Counted from the first letter of the stretch, positions 43,381 to 53,082 are shown. The stretch is 64,000 nucleotides of DNA from CAG-791 sp045130475 (GCA_045130475.1 JBGUPU010000025.1:62001-126000); one strand, 5' to 3'. Notes: generated by a model from the letters alone, not told the origin. Program-made: numbers and translations.

Positions 43381-46300
43381 ATGGCCATACATTTTACGCC
43401 TGCCCAGCAGAAAGTACTGGATGCGCGGGGACACAATATTCTGGTTTCGGCGGCAGCCGGCAGCGGTAAAACAGCTGTCCTTGTCGAACGGATCGTAAAG
43501 CTTGTCAGTGAGGGAGAGCATCCTCTGGATATCGACAGGCTTCTTGTCGTGACCTTTACCAGAGCTGCCGCAGCCCAGATGCGGGAGCGAATCGGAAAGG
43601 CCCTGTCAGGGCGTCTGGCGGAGGATCCCTCCAATGCTCACCTGCAGAGGCAGGAAGTCCTGCTCCATAACGCGCAGATCACGACTATGGACAGCTTTTT
43701 TACTTTTCTGCTGCGCAACTATTTCAGCGATATCGATCTGGATCCGGGCTTCAGGCAGATCGAGCCGACGGAGAGCGGCATCATTGCAGCGGAGGTACTG
43801 CGCGATTATCTTGAAGAAAAATACGCGTCAAAGGATCCGGCATTTCTGCGCTGTGTGGAATATTTCTGCCCGGGCGCAGACGACAGTCCTATCGAAGAGC
43901 TGATCCTTGAACTGTGCAAGAGGGCGGGCAGCCACCCCTCTCCGAAGGCCTGGCTGAAAGAGCGCGCGTCCGACTATGACGTACAGGATGAGGAGGAGCT
44001 GTTCTCCACTGTCTGGATGCGTTCCATGATCCTGCGGCTCTCGGATTTTCTTATTGAGTCCGGTCTGCGGTATGAAGCGATGAAGGAAATGTGCCTTGCG
44101 CCGGGAGGTCCGGACGTCTGCCATACTTTTCTGGATGATGAGGAGCAGGGAATTGTCAGAGAGATAGGCACAATCCGCAGGGAACTGGATGCTGTGATGG
44201 CATCGGAGGACCGATCCGGCCAGTTCCGTCTTTTGAAAAAACTCTGGGAGGAGATCCAGCAGGGACTTCAGTGGACATTTCAGCGTTATCCTGCCGTGAA
44301 AGGCAAAAAATATGCCTACATGGATCCTGCGCTCAGAGATACCGTCAAGTCCATGCGGGATACAGAAAAAGACCGCATTGTAAAACTGCGCGGATCCGTC
44401 AGCGGGCAGACCCCTGAGGTCATTCTGGCCATGATGAGTGCGGCAAGGGAACCCATGCAGACCCTTTCCGAAATGGCAATTGAGTATTCCGAGCGCTTTC
44501 TGGAAGTTAAAAAAGAGAGGCATCTCATTGATTTTGTGGATCTTGAGCACTTTGCGCTGGACATCCTGGCTGAGAGACAGGAGGACGGCAGTTATGTACC
44601 CCGACGGGCTGCCAGAGCTTTAAGAAGCCATTACGCCGAGATCCTGATCGATGAGTACCAGGACAGCAATGAGGTGCAGGAGCTGCTTCTGCAGATCATT
44701 TCGGGAGAGGACGACGGCCGCAACAACCGCTTTATGGTCGGAGATATCAAGCAGAGTATTTACCGCTTCCGCCTTGCCCGCCCTGAGATCTTCATGGAAA
44801 AATATGATTCTTATCAGCCTGATGATCCCTTGACTGAGCGGATCGAGCTCGACCAGAACTTCCGCAGCCGCGCACAGGTGCTTGACTGTGTCAATACGCT
44901 TTTTATGCGCATCATGCGAAGAGAAGTAGGCGGTGTCACCTACAATGAAAATGTCTCTTTGAAACAAGGTGCGGAATTCCCCGGGCAGGCACCATCCGGA
45001 AATCCGGAAGAGGGGACTGATCCCTACAGCGCGGAACTGCTCCTGCTGGATCTGCTGCCAGTGGATGGGTCTGCAGAAGAAGAGTCTGACAGCCAGCCTG
45101 CAGGCCAGTCGGCTGAGGAAGAGTCTGAGACAGGAGAAGAAGAGTACACGGTCCTCAGTAATGAGATCAGCGAGCTCAGTGACAGGCAGAAAGAGGCGCT
45201 TCTTATCGCCGGGAGGATTCGCCGGATGGTAGGGAGCCTGCCTGTGCGGGATGAGCAAACCGGAGAGCTCAGGCCGGCCCGGTACGGAGATATCGTTGTT
45301 TTGCTGCGCAGCACAGTCGGATGGAATGAGGACCTGCGCGCTGTTTTTGCACGCGAAGGAATCCCTGCATATGCAGAATCCAGAACAGGCTATTTTGCCG
45401 CGCAGGAGATCCGCGAGCTCATCGAAATGCTCCGGGTCCTGGATAACCCCAGGCAGGATATTCCTCTGTACGGGACTCTGAGTGGGTTTTTCGGGGGCTT
45501 TACCCAGGATGAGATCACTATGATCAGGATCGCCTGCAGAGAGGGTATGCTCTACGACGCACTCTGCGCCTGTGCAGGGGAGGAGACCGCCGGACAAGAT
45601 ATTTCGCAGGAACTGGTGGAGAAATGTGCCGCCTTTCTTCATTTCCTGCGGAGCTGGCGCAAACGTGTACAATACAGTTCTGTCTCGGAGATCGTCACCG
45701 GCCTGCTTGAGGAGACCGGTTATCAGGACTATTGCACGGCCTTGCCCGCGGGTGCACAGAGATCAGCCAACCTGCGTTTTCTGCGCAGCCAGGCAGATGC
45801 ATTTACTAAAACAGACTTCACAGGACTGTTTCAGTTCCTGCGCTATATCGACGGACTTCACCGTCAGGAAATCGATTACGGGGAAGCAAATACCCTGGAC
45901 GAAAATGCGGATGTTGTCCGTATTATGAGTATCCACAAGAGTAAGGGACTGGAATTCCCCATCTGCTTTGTGGCCGGACTTTCCAAAGATTTTTCCTTCC
46001 GCCGCTTTGATGCCTCCGGCACGATGATCTTCGATGGGGACTGGGGTGTAGGGATCAAGTATTTTGACACGGTTTCCAGGGTAAACGCCTCCACACTGCG
46101 GCGCGAGGAGATCGCGGAAAAGATCCGCCGCGACTGCATGGGAGAGGAACTGCGAGTTCTCTATGTCGCACTGACCCGTGCCAAGGAAAAACTGATCATG
46201 ACCGCATCCTTGAAAGATGTGGTAAAAAAAGCCAAAATCTGGAAAGCAGCTCTGGCAGGATTTTTCCATGACAGAACGGAGACCAAACTTTCTCCTGCTA

Positions 46301-47322
46301 TGATAGCGGGCGCGTCTTCTTTTGCACAGCTGATCTGCCAGGCACTCCTGGCTCAGGCCGGACCTGAATATGATCTTGCGGACATGATTGAAGATGCGGA
46401 GCATCTGTCTCTTCCTGTCATGATATCTATCTTCACGCAGAATGATCTCACCATGCACGCAGTGGAAGAGCAGTTTGAGCTGTCCCGGTGCGAGGAGATT
46501 CTGCGGGGGATGGAGGGACGCGCCCTTGATGCCCAGCCGGACCCGGAGGCGGCAGAAGAACTGGCGTCCTGGTTTTTCCGAACCTATCCCCACGAGGAAC
46601 TTCGCGATCTCTATGCGCAGACATCTGTCTCTGAACTCAAACACAGGGCAATGCGTTCGCTGCAGACATTAGAGGAAGGGACACAGGAATCTCCAGCAGA
46701 ACTATTCCCTGAAGAAGTTCCCCTTCCGTATCTCCCGGCCTTTGTCAGAGAGGAGCAGGCAGAGCAGGAGGCTTCCGGTGCAGGTGCCGGCGCCAGACGC
46801 GGCACCGCCTTCCACAGAGTTCTGGAGCTGATGGAGTACGGTCATCGCAGCGAATGGATCGCAGACGGCACTGAAGGAGCCGCTAAATTGAATAAATGGC
46901 TCCATGATCTTCCTGCCGGGGGAAAGATTACAGAAGAGGACGTAAGTCTTGTCAGTGTTTCCCGCCTAATGCGTTTTCTGCAGTCACCTCTGGCGGAGCG
47001 GATGACCCTTGCCTGGAAGAGGGGACAGCTCTTCCGCGAACAGCCTTTTGTCATGGGGGTTCCCGCGGATCAGGTAGGAGAAGGACTGCCCCGCGAGGAG
47101 ATGGTGACGATCCAGGGAATCATAGATGCATTTATGATCGAAGATGGAAAAATCATCCTCGTGGATTATAAGACAGACCGGGTCAGCGAAGCAGGTGAAC
47201 TTGCCGCCCGCTATCAGACCCAGCTGAATCTTTATGCGGAAGCGCTGCAGAAGGCCTATGGGATTCCCGTTTCCCAAAAACTGATCTATTCCACTGCACT
47301 GGACTGTGAGATTGCTCTGTAG
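43381..47322 (+). CDS. addA: ATP-dependent helicase/nuclease AddA (RexA)
   Basis: A 1313-residue UvrD-type helicase with a nuclease domain. Walker A SAAAGSGKT is at residues 23-31 (Lys30). Other motifs are LVVTFTRAAAAQMRERI, the DEYQDSN motif II, MSIHKSKGLEFP, LYVALTRAKEKL and, at the C-terminus, the nuclease VDYKTDR. A low-complexity acidic insert (GSAEEESDSQPAGQSAEEE) lies near residues 563-581. It pairs with AddB for resection of broken ends. No LexA box was seen near addBA. Confidence 0.97.
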   Translation: MAIHFTPAQQKVLDARGHNILVSAAAGSGKTAVLVERIVKLVSEGEHPLDIDRLLVVTFTRAAAAQMRERIGKALSGRLAEDPSNAHLQRQEVLLHNAQITTMDSFFTFLLRNYFSDIDLDPGFRQIEPTESGIIAAEVLRDYLEEKYASKDPAFLRCVEYFCPGADDSPIEELILELCKRAGSHPSPKAWLKERASDYDVQDEEELFSTVWMRSMILRLSDFLIESGLRYEAMKEMCLAPGGPDVCHTFLDDEEQGIVREIGTIRRELDAVMASEDRSGQFRLLKKLWEEIQQGLQWTFQRYPAVKGKKYAYMDPALRDTVKSMRDTEKDRIVKLRGSVSGQTPEVILAMMSAAREPMQTLSEMAIEYSERFLEVKKERHLIDFVDLEHFALDILAERQEDGSYVPRRAARALRSHYAEILIDEYQDSNEVQELLLQIISGEDDGRNNRFMVGDIKQSIYRFRLARPEIFMEKYDSYQPDDPLTERIELDQNFRSRAQVLDCVNTLFMRIMRREVGGVTYNENVSLKQGAEFPGQAPSGNPEEGTDPYSAELLLLDLLPVDGSAEEESDSQPAGQSAEEESETGEEEYTVLSNEISELSDRQKEALLIAGRIRRMVGSLPVRDEQTGELRPARYGDIVVLLRSTVGWNEDLRAVFAREGIPAYAESRTGYFAAQEIRELIEMLRVLDNPRQDIPLYGTLSGFFGGFTQDEITMIRIACREGMLYDALCACAGEETAGQDISQELVEKCAAFLHFLRSWRKRVQYSSVSEIVTGLLEETGYQDYCTALPAGAQRSANLRFLRSQADAFTKTDFTGLFQFLRYIDGLHRQEIDYGEANTLDENADVVRIMSIHKSKGLEFPICFVAGLSKDFSFRRFDASGTMIFDGDWGVGIKYFDTVSRVNASTLRREEIAEKIRRDCMGEELRVLYVALTRAKEKLIMTASLKDVVKKAKIWKAALAGFFHDRTETKLSPAMIAGASSFAQLICQALLAQAGPEYDLADMIEDAEHLSLPVMISIFTQNDLTMHAVEEQFELSRCEEILRGMEGRALDAQPDPEAAEELASWFFRTYPHEELRDLYAQTSVSELKHRAMRSLQTLEEGTQESPAELFPEEVPLPYLPAFVREEQAEQEASGAGAGARRGTAFHRVLELMEYGHRSEWIADGTEGAAKLNKWLHDLPAGGKITEEDVSLVSVSRLMRFLQSPLAERMTLAWKRGQLFREQPFVMGVPADQVGEGLPREEMVTIQGIIDAFMIEDGKIILVDYKTDRVSEAGELAARYQTQLNLYAEALQKAYGIPVSQKLIYSTALDCEIAL

Positions 47323-47590
47323 ACTGCTGTTTCACAATAACAGAATATTCAGCATACATAAAGAAAAACGCTGATGCTTAACTCATACAAAATCAACAAG
47401 CTGTATGAAAAAAAAGACACGAATGATGGGGATTTTCAACAAGAAAGTGTCATCTGAATCAAAATACTATGTAGATAAAGCACAAAATATATGTTATAAT
47501 CCTAACATACATGCGAAAGTATGCGCATGGTCACATTATTTGTTTATTGTACGGCATTGAAATGTGTGCAAAAAAAGGAGGTTGGTTTTT

Positions 47591-48730
47591 ATGAATTTCT
47601 TTAACGACGAGATCCATCAGGATATGGTAGACATGTATCGTGATTTTGCTCAGAACTCCTGCGGCCCGATCGCAGCAGAGCTTGACGAGCAGGAGAGATT
47701 CCCCGAAGAGCTTATCCCTGTAATGGCTGAGATGGGTCTTCTGGGCATTCCTTTCCCGGAGGAGTACGGCGGAGCAGGCCTCGACGAGGTATCCTATGCA
47801 CAGTGCGTCGAGGAAGTTTCCAAGGTTTGCGCTTCCACAGGTGTTACAATCTCCGCACATACCTCCCTTGGCACATGGCCGATTTACAAATTCGGTACCG
47901 AAGCTCAGAAGCAGAAATATCTCCCCGATCTCTGCTCCGGCAAGAAGCTTGGTGCTTTCGGTCTGACTGAGCCCGATGCAGGAACTGATGCTGCAGGCCA
48001 GAAGACTGTTTTCGAAGACAAGGGCGACTACTATCTGGTAAACGGCTCCAAGATCTTCATCACCAACGCAGGCTATGCGGATGTTTTCATCGTCTTCGGT
48101 ATGACTGACAAGTCCCAGGGCACAAAGGGCATCTCCTGCCTGATCATGGAGAAGGGCATGGAAGGCTTCACCATCGGCAAGCACGAGCATAAGATGGGTA
48201 TCCGTGGATCCAGCACCTGCGAGCTCGTATTCGACAACGTCAAGGTTCCGAAGGAGAATCTGCTCGGCGAAGTCGGCAAGGGCTTCAAGATCGCTATGAT
48301 GACTCTGGATGGCGGCCGTATCGGTATCGCTGCTCAGGCTCTTGGTATTGCTGAAGGCGCAATCGAGATCACAAAGCAGTACGTCAAAGAGAGAGCTCAG
48401 TTCGGCAGACCGATCGCTAAGTTCCAGAACACTCAGTTCGAGCTGGCTAAGATGCAGGCCAACACAGACGCTGCAAGACTTCTGGTCTATCAGGCAGCTA
48501 ACGCTGTTGACGAAGGCAAGCCTTACACATTCCTCGCTGCAGAGGCTAAGCTGTTTGCTGCAGGCAATGCAAGTGATGTTACACGTCGCTGCGTACAGCT
48601 GTACGGCGGCTATGGCTACACCCGTGACTATCCCATCGAGCGCATGATGCGTGATGCGAAGATCACCGAGATCTACGAAGGCACATCCGAAGTTCAGATG
48701 ATGGTCATCGGCGGCGCTATGCTGAGATAA
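47591..48730 (+). CDS. bcd: Acyl-CoA dehydrogenase, butyryl-CoA type
   Basis: A 379-residue FAD enzyme of the short-chain acyl-CoA dehydrogenase group: FGLTEPDAGTDAAGQKT, GIRGSSTCELVFDNVKVP, and the catalytic Glu363 in EIYEGTSEVQ. It likely reduces crotonyl-CoA to butyryl-CoA in butyrate formation. Unlike the usual bcd-etfB-etfA cluster, no electron-transfer flavoprotein genes follow. AAGGAGG is seven or more bases before the ATG. The coding sequence avoids rare codons more than its neighbours, which suggests high expression. The 268-bp gap before it contains a TATAAT box (47495-47500) with a poor -35, and a small CATGCG/CGCATG hairpin (47510-47529). Confidence 0.9.
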   Translation: MNFFNDEIHQDMVDMYRDFAQNSCGPIAAELDEQERFPEELIPVMAEMGLLGIPFPEEYGGAGLDEVSYAQCVEEVSKVCASTGVTISAHTSLGTWPIYKFGTEAQKQKYLPDLCSGKKLGAFGLTEPDAGTDAAGQKTVFEDKGDYYLVNGSKIFITNAGYADVFIVFGMTDKSQGTKGISCLIMEKGMEGFTIGKHEHKMGIRGSSTCELVFDNVKVPKENLLGEVGKGFKIAMMTLDGGRIGIAAQALGIAEGAIEITKQYVKERAQFGRPIAKFQNTQFELAKMQANTDAARLLVYQAANAVDEGKPYTFLAAEAKLFAAGNASDVTRRCVQLYGGYGYTRDYPIERMMRDAKITEIYEGTSEVQMMVIGGAMLR

Positions 48731-48808
48731 TCGGATTCTTAATCTTCTGATTGATGATCCGAAATGATCTGCACGCTCCGGCGGCGGATCATATCAAATG
48801 AATTCAAG

Positions 48809-48841
48809 ACTCCGGTGCAGAGTTTCTGCACCGGAGTTTTT
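48809..48841 (+). terminator. Terminator after the acyl-CoA dehydrogenase gene
   Basis: A 13-bp perfect stem (48809-48821 with 48825-48837, ACTCCGGTGCAGA), three-base loop GTT, then TTTTA. It confirms that no etf genes are co-transcribed downstream. Confidence 0.92.
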
Positions 48842-48958
48842 ATATCAGTGGAGTTTTTCCGCTTTTAGACAGAAGATTGCCAAAAACAAGTAACTCTGGT
48901 ACATTTTTAGTGTTTCAGTCGTAATGGTACCTTTGTTATCCCGATCAAGAGATCTTAG

Positions 48959-49864
48959 ATGAAAAAAGAAAAAACATTTTCCGTACTGGTCTATATTTTC
49001 GGCCCGGTAATCCTCTATATCATTGTCAGCGAACTTGCTGCCGCCGCCATGGATTTTGTGTGGAATTTTTCTCTGCAGGAGAAAGTTCTCCAGGGGGCAG
49101 GAATGGCGGATTCCCCTACAGCTCTGGCGCTCTGGTCATTTCTCCGGCTTTTCATACCGGCAGGGGCCGGGTGTCTTTCTGTGCGCCGACAGGCAAGGCT
49201 GGAATGGCCGGCTTTCCGTGCGGCGCAGGAAAAAAGACGCATGCTTTATTCCGCTGCCGGAAGGAAGGGAGGATCTCAGGGAAAAGGAAACAGCTGCTTT
49301 TGGTCTGCAGTCTATACCGCGGCCGGTGAAGGGATCAGGCGACGTGTTACTGCCCTTTTACTGCCTGCAGCAGTATTTCTAGCGCTTGGAATCAATGTAT
49401 TGTTCTCTGTTTATATGCCGGATGCTGCTTCACAGGCAGGTGCCGCAGGCCTGCCCGGTTCTGCCGGAATCCTGCTCCAGGCTATTGTCTACTGTTTTTT
49501 CATGCCTTTTGTCGAAGAGACTGTCTTTCGCGGGATCCTCTACCCGCGTCTGCAGAGATGGTATGGAACAAGTGCCGCGGTTCTTGCCTCAGCCTTCTTT
49601 TTCGGGCTCTATCACGGGAATTTTGCTCAGGCGGTTTATGCTATGATCATGGGCATCCTGTTTGCCGCTGCCTATGAAGCGTCAGGAAACTTTTCAGTGC
49701 CCTGTTCCCTTCATGGCGCATGTAACCTGAGTATACTGTTTTTGCAATGGACAGGGACATACGGAGCTGTGTGCAGTCCTCTATGGGGTGCTGCTTTTCT
49801 CGGCATAGCAGCAGGAGGATTCCTGACTATCTTTCTGATCATAAAAAAACAGCAGAGCGGCTGA
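48959..49864 (+). CDS. CPBP family intramembrane glutamic protease
   Basis: A 301-residue membrane protein with about seven hydrophobic helices. The CPBP (Abi) signature is complete: Glu186-Glu187 and Arg191 in EETVFRG, Phe215 and His219 in FFGLYHGN, and the third motif with SLHGACN. Rce1-like proteases of this family act inside the membrane; roles in bacteriocin immunity or protein maturation are known for some members. No bacteriocin-like ORF was found nearby. The start lacks a strong ribosome binding site (AAGAGATCTTAG). The loop after helix 2 (residues 77-110) is basic and unusually long. Confidence 0.88.
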   Translation: MKKEKTFSVLVYIFGPVILYIIVSELAAAAMDFVWNFSLQEKVLQGAGMADSPTALALWSFLRLFIPAGAGCLSVRRQARLEWPAFRAAQEKRRMLYSAAGRKGGSQGKGNSCFWSAVYTAAGEGIRRRVTALLLPAAVFLALGINVLFSVYMPDAASQAGAAGLPGSAGILLQAIVYCFFMPFVEETVFRGILYPRLQRWYGTSAAVLASAFFFGLYHGNFAQAVYAMIMGILFAAAYEASGNFSVPCSLHGACNLSILFLQWTGTYGAVCSPLWGAAFLGIAAGGFLTIFLIIKKQQSG

Positions 49865-50114
49865 AAAGTACCCTCCTTCCCGGTGATCTTCTGCTGAGTA
49901 ACCTATTTTCCATACTTCAGTGTCATGGCATGCGTTCACAAGCAGTTCACAAGCATGTATGAAAAAAAAGCGTGACTATCAATTGGAATCGATATAAAAT
50001 AGGATAAGACATTTTATTATCCCGTGCGTAACCCGGAGGTGTTTCTTTACCCTGCCGGGATTCTTTTTTCAAATCCTTATTTATATAAGCAGATGATCAA
50101 AGAGGTTTTATACT

Positions 50115-51041
50115 ATGACAATGAAAGACTGGATCGTGCTCAAAAGAAAACTGTGGATAGTGCTTCTCTGCAGTATGTTTCTGCTGGTCTCTTTAACGGG
50201 TTGTTCCGGCAGATCAAAAAAGTCTGATTCCTCCGGCACTCCGGGAGGAAATACAGATTCTTCCGGGGAAAGCGGACCTGGAGACGGGGAACTGCAGGCT
50301 GTTTTTTTCGATGTGGGCAAAGGAGACTGCATTCTGCTGACGATGGGAGAGGATCATATTCTTCTGGATGCAGGATACGAGGAGACTTATCAGTCGGTTG
50401 CCGGGGAATTGAAGAAACAGGGGATCAAGGCTCTGGATGCGATGATCATTACTCACTATGACAAAGATCATGTGGGGGGTGCAGCCGAGATTGCCTCTGT
50501 GATTCCTGTGGATGTCTTTTATCTTCCCGATTACACAGGAGACGAAGACAAGTGCGGAGACCTGATCGCCATGATCCGGAAAAAAGGTCTGGAAAGCGTC
50601 AGAGTGACAGAGAAGGAGAACCTGTCTCTTGGACAGGCACAGGTTGAAATAGATCCCGCCCTGATCCGGTATAATGCATCGGAAAAGAACGATAATGACG
50701 CCTCTTTGATCGTCAAGATCTTTTACAAAGAGGATGAATGGCTCCTTCCGGGAGATATTGAGAAAAATGCTATAGAAATCTGGCTCGGGGAAAACACACA
50801 GACTTTCGACGTCCTTAAACTTCCCCATCACGGCCGCAAAGAGAAAAACACCAAAGAACTGATCGAGAATACAGACCCGGAGATCGCTGTGATCACAGAC
50901 AGTGCGGCGGAAGAGGCTTCCGAAAAGGTATTGAAGCAGCTTGAGAAGAAAGAAATAACGGTCTACAGGAGTTCTGTCAACGGCACGGTCACGATCACCG
51001 GAAACGGTACGGGAAAGTACGATGTTGTTTCGGAAAAATAA
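50115..51041 (+). CDS. Surface lipoprotein with ComEC-type metallo-beta-lactamase fold
   Basis: A 308-residue protein. The signal peptide ends at a lipobox SLTGC (Cys30), then a Ser/Gly-rich linker (residues 31-58) leads to the MBL domain: FFDVGKGDCILL, THYDKDHVGG (His114, Asp116, Asp118, His119), LLPGDIE and LKLPHHGRK. This resembles the soluble C-terminal domain of ComEC/Rec2, which degrades the non-transported DNA strand, but here it is anchored outside the membrane without the channel part. Nuclease or phosphodiesterase activity is an inference. The upstream gap 49865-50114 has a short CCCGG/CCGGG hairpin followed by TTCTTTTTT (50032-50069), perhaps a terminator or attenuator. Confidence 0.88.
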   Translation: MTMKDWIVLKRKLWIVLLCSMFLLVSLTGCSGRSKKSDSSGTPGGNTDSSGESGPGDGELQAVFFDVGKGDCILLTMGEDHILLDAGYEETYQSVAGELKKQGIKALDAMIITHYDKDHVGGAAEIASVIPVDVFYLPDYTGDEDKCGDLIAMIRKKGLESVRVTEKENLSLGQAQVEIDPALIRYNASEKNDNDASLIVKIFYKEDEWLLPGDIEKNAIEIWLGENTQTFDVLKLPHHGRKEKNTKELIENTDPEIAVITDSAAEEASEKVLKQLEKKEITVYRSSVNGTVTITGNGTGKYDVVSEK

Positions 51042-51368
51042 CCTGCAGGGGTGTTTTGCCATTACCGGATTGATTCTTCATTGCGCAATACCCGCTGGCG
51101 TGTCTTGCACTTTAAAGTTTTAGGAAGATGATAATAGACTGTCCGAAGGCTGTTGACCGGAATGGTTACTTCAGATGTTCGAAGGTTCCGCAGTATATGC
51201 TTTTGCTTTGATTTATGAGCTTTTGACGAAAAAACACTGTCAGCTGTAACCAATAGTACAGATTTTTCGTTTGTATTTTTAAAGAACTAAAGCGGCAGAC
51301 GTCTTTTGAGGTTCAGTATAAGGGAACAGAACCGCATTGCATGCCGCCGGAGTACGAGATGAGGCTTT
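51042..51368 (+). promoter_or_regulatory. Gap before the ECF sigma gene, possible autoregulated promoter
   Basis: No gene was seen in these 327 bases. A candidate ECF-type promoter TGTAAC (51245-51250) with CGTTTG (51268-51273) is separated by 17 bases, similar to the AAC/CGT pattern of ECF sigma factors. It lies about 95 bases before the sigma-factor start. The match is weak, because AAC...CGT pairs occur by chance. Confidence 0.3.
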
Positions 51369-51929
51369 ATGGACGACAATAAGATTATAGAGTTGTTCTG
51401 GAACAGGGATGAAGCCGCCATCGGACAGACAGAAGCTGTATACGGCAGATACTGCCGTAAGATCGCTTTTAATATCCTCGGAAGTGAAGAGGATGTGGAG
51501 GAATGTCTGAATGATACATGGCTCGGCGCCTGGAACAGTATCCCGCCTGCACGGCCGGACTGTCTGAGCGCATTTCTGGGAAAGATAACCAGAAATCTTG
51601 CTATATCCCGATACAGAGCAGGACACGCGATCAAGAGAACCGGAGACCGCCTGTCTGAATCGATCGAAGAAATGGGAGATATTACCGGCCTGTCCACCAA
51701 CAATGTGGAGGAGGCTGTAGACAAAAAGGCGCTGGAGACGGCGATCAACAAGTATCTCGATACCTGTACCCAAAAGCAGCGCAGGCTGTTTGTCAGACGA
51801 TATTTTTATATGGATTCTGTCGCTGAGATTGCGGAATTGTACGGACTTGGGCTGAGTGATGTTAAAGTTACACTGCTGAGAATGCGTCGTTCCCTGAAAA
51901 AAATATTGGAAGAAGAGGGCTTGATGTGA
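51369..51929 (+). CDS. ECF-type RNA polymerase sigma factor
   Basis: A 186-residue sigma factor with only regions 2 and 4. Region 2 includes YGRYCRKIAFNILGSEEDVEE and AFLGKITRNLAISRYRA. Region 4 includes QKQRRLFVRRYFYMDSVAEIAELYGLGLSDVKVTLLRMRRSLK, split here over residues 137-180, a helix-turn-helix for the -35 element. The next gene overlaps by one base (TGATG) and encodes a membrane protein with an RsiV-like end, so this is a sigma/anti-sigma pair, comparable to SigV-RsiV of Bacillus. The induction signal in that pair is lysozyme; here it is unknown. Confidence 0.92.
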   Translation: MDDNKIIELFWNRDEAAIGQTEAVYGRYCRKIAFNILGSEEDVEECLNDTWLGAWNSIPPARPDCLSAFLGKITRNLAISRYRAGHAIKRTGDRLSESIEEMGDITGLSTNNVEEAVDKKALETAINKYLDTCTQKQRRLFVRRYFYMDSVAEIAELYGLGLSDVKVTLLRMRRSLKKILEEEGLM

Positions 51930-53053
51930 TGAACAGATACGATATTCTGGAAGCGATGAGCGGAATCCGGGACGAATATATAGAGGAAGCCGCTGCATTT
52001 GCGAATCAGGCCGGACAAAACCTGGAAGATCCCGGACTGATACCCGCAGCTCATAAGTCAGAAAAAAATACTGAGTCTCAGCAGAAGCAGCCGATGGCGG
52101 CTGAGACAATTCCGGCTGAAAGGGAAAGGAAAACATCCGGGGAAGAAAATGATAAAGGTTTCAGGCGCCTGAAGATCCTGCGTCTGCAGCGGTGGGCGGC
52201 GACAGCGGCCGCACTTTTATGTGTATGCGTGATCGGTTTCGCCATCCGTTCCGGACAGCGGATCCATACAGCCTCCGAATTTAATTCTGCGGAGCCGGGT
52301 ATGGTTTCCATGTCCGAAGAAGAGGTGAAGGTGGAAGAGGAAGAAGAACTGCAGCAGCCGCTCTCGGATGCAGGCTCTTTTGCTTATGACGCACAGAAGG
52401 CTGCCGGCGGGATTGGGACCATGGGAGAAAGTGCGGCGGTCATCCAGGACAATGGCAATGAGGCACAGGCCGCGCCTGTACAGGAGCAGGAGAATGCGGA
52501 TGTGTCTGCAGCATCGGCCATGTCGGATTCCGGGGTAACGGCATCTGTCAGACAGCTGACAGAAGAGGAAGTCCGTGTGTTTGAGAATTCCCTTGCGGAG
52601 GAAACCGGTTACAGCAGTCTTCGTTTTACGCATGAGATCACAACTGATTCCGACGACTGGTTTTCGCTGAAGATGAAGGCATATACCTGTGCGGCGGACG
52701 GTTTCGAGCAGGTGACGCATTTTAATATCAACAGAGATTCCTCGGAATATGTGACACTTGAGACCCTGTTTTCAGAAGAGACGGATTATATTACCCCCTT
52801 GAGCAGAGAAGTCATTCGCCAGATGCGCGAACAGATGGCGGCGGATCCGGACACCGAATACTGGCTTGATTCTGTAGAAGGACCTGAGTACGATTTTCAG
52901 GAGATCAGTCCCGCCCAGGATTTTTATTTTGATTCCGACGGAAACCTGGTCCTGTGCTTTAACGAGGGGGAGGCAGCTCCTCTGTATATGGGAACGGTTG
53001 AATTTACCATTCCGAAGGATATAACGGAAAAACTGCTGAAGAGCTCAATTTGA
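51929..53053 (+). CDS. RsiV-like membrane anti-sigma factor (DUF3298)
   Basis: A 374-residue protein with a cytoplasmic N-terminal ~85 residues (sigma-binding in the family), one membrane helix (about residues 89-107, WAATAAALLCVCVIGFAI), a Glu/Ala-rich stalk, and a C-terminal extracellular DUF3298 domain (ITPLSREVIRQMREQM...ISPAQDFYFDSDGNLVLCFNEGEAAPLYMGTVEF). RsiV of Bacillus binds lysozyme through this domain and is then cleaved, freeing SigV. The ATG overlaps the sigma gene stop. The stalk (about residues 115-215) is long and low in complexity, differing from RsiV. Ligand binding is inferred from domain identity only. Confidence 0.85.
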   Translation: MNRYDILEAMSGIRDEYIEEAAAFANQAGQNLEDPGLIPAAHKSEKNTESQQKQPMAAETIPAERERKTSGEENDKGFRRLKILRLQRWAATAAALLCVCVIGFAIRSGQRIHTASEFNSAEPGMVSMSEEEVKVEEEEELQQPLSDAGSFAYDAQKAAGGIGTMGESAAVIQDNGNEAQAAPVQEQENADVSAASAMSDSGVTASVRQLTEEEVRVFENSLAEETGYSSLRFTHEITTDSDDWFSLKMKAYTCAADGFEQVTHFNINRDSSEYVTLETLFSEETDYITPLSREVIRQMREQMAADPDTEYWLDSVEGPEYDFQEISPAQDFYFDSDGNLVLCFNEGEAAPLYMGTVEFTIPKDITEKLLKSSI

Positions 53054-53082
53054 CAGGGAGGCCTGCAGAATTGAAAAACACG

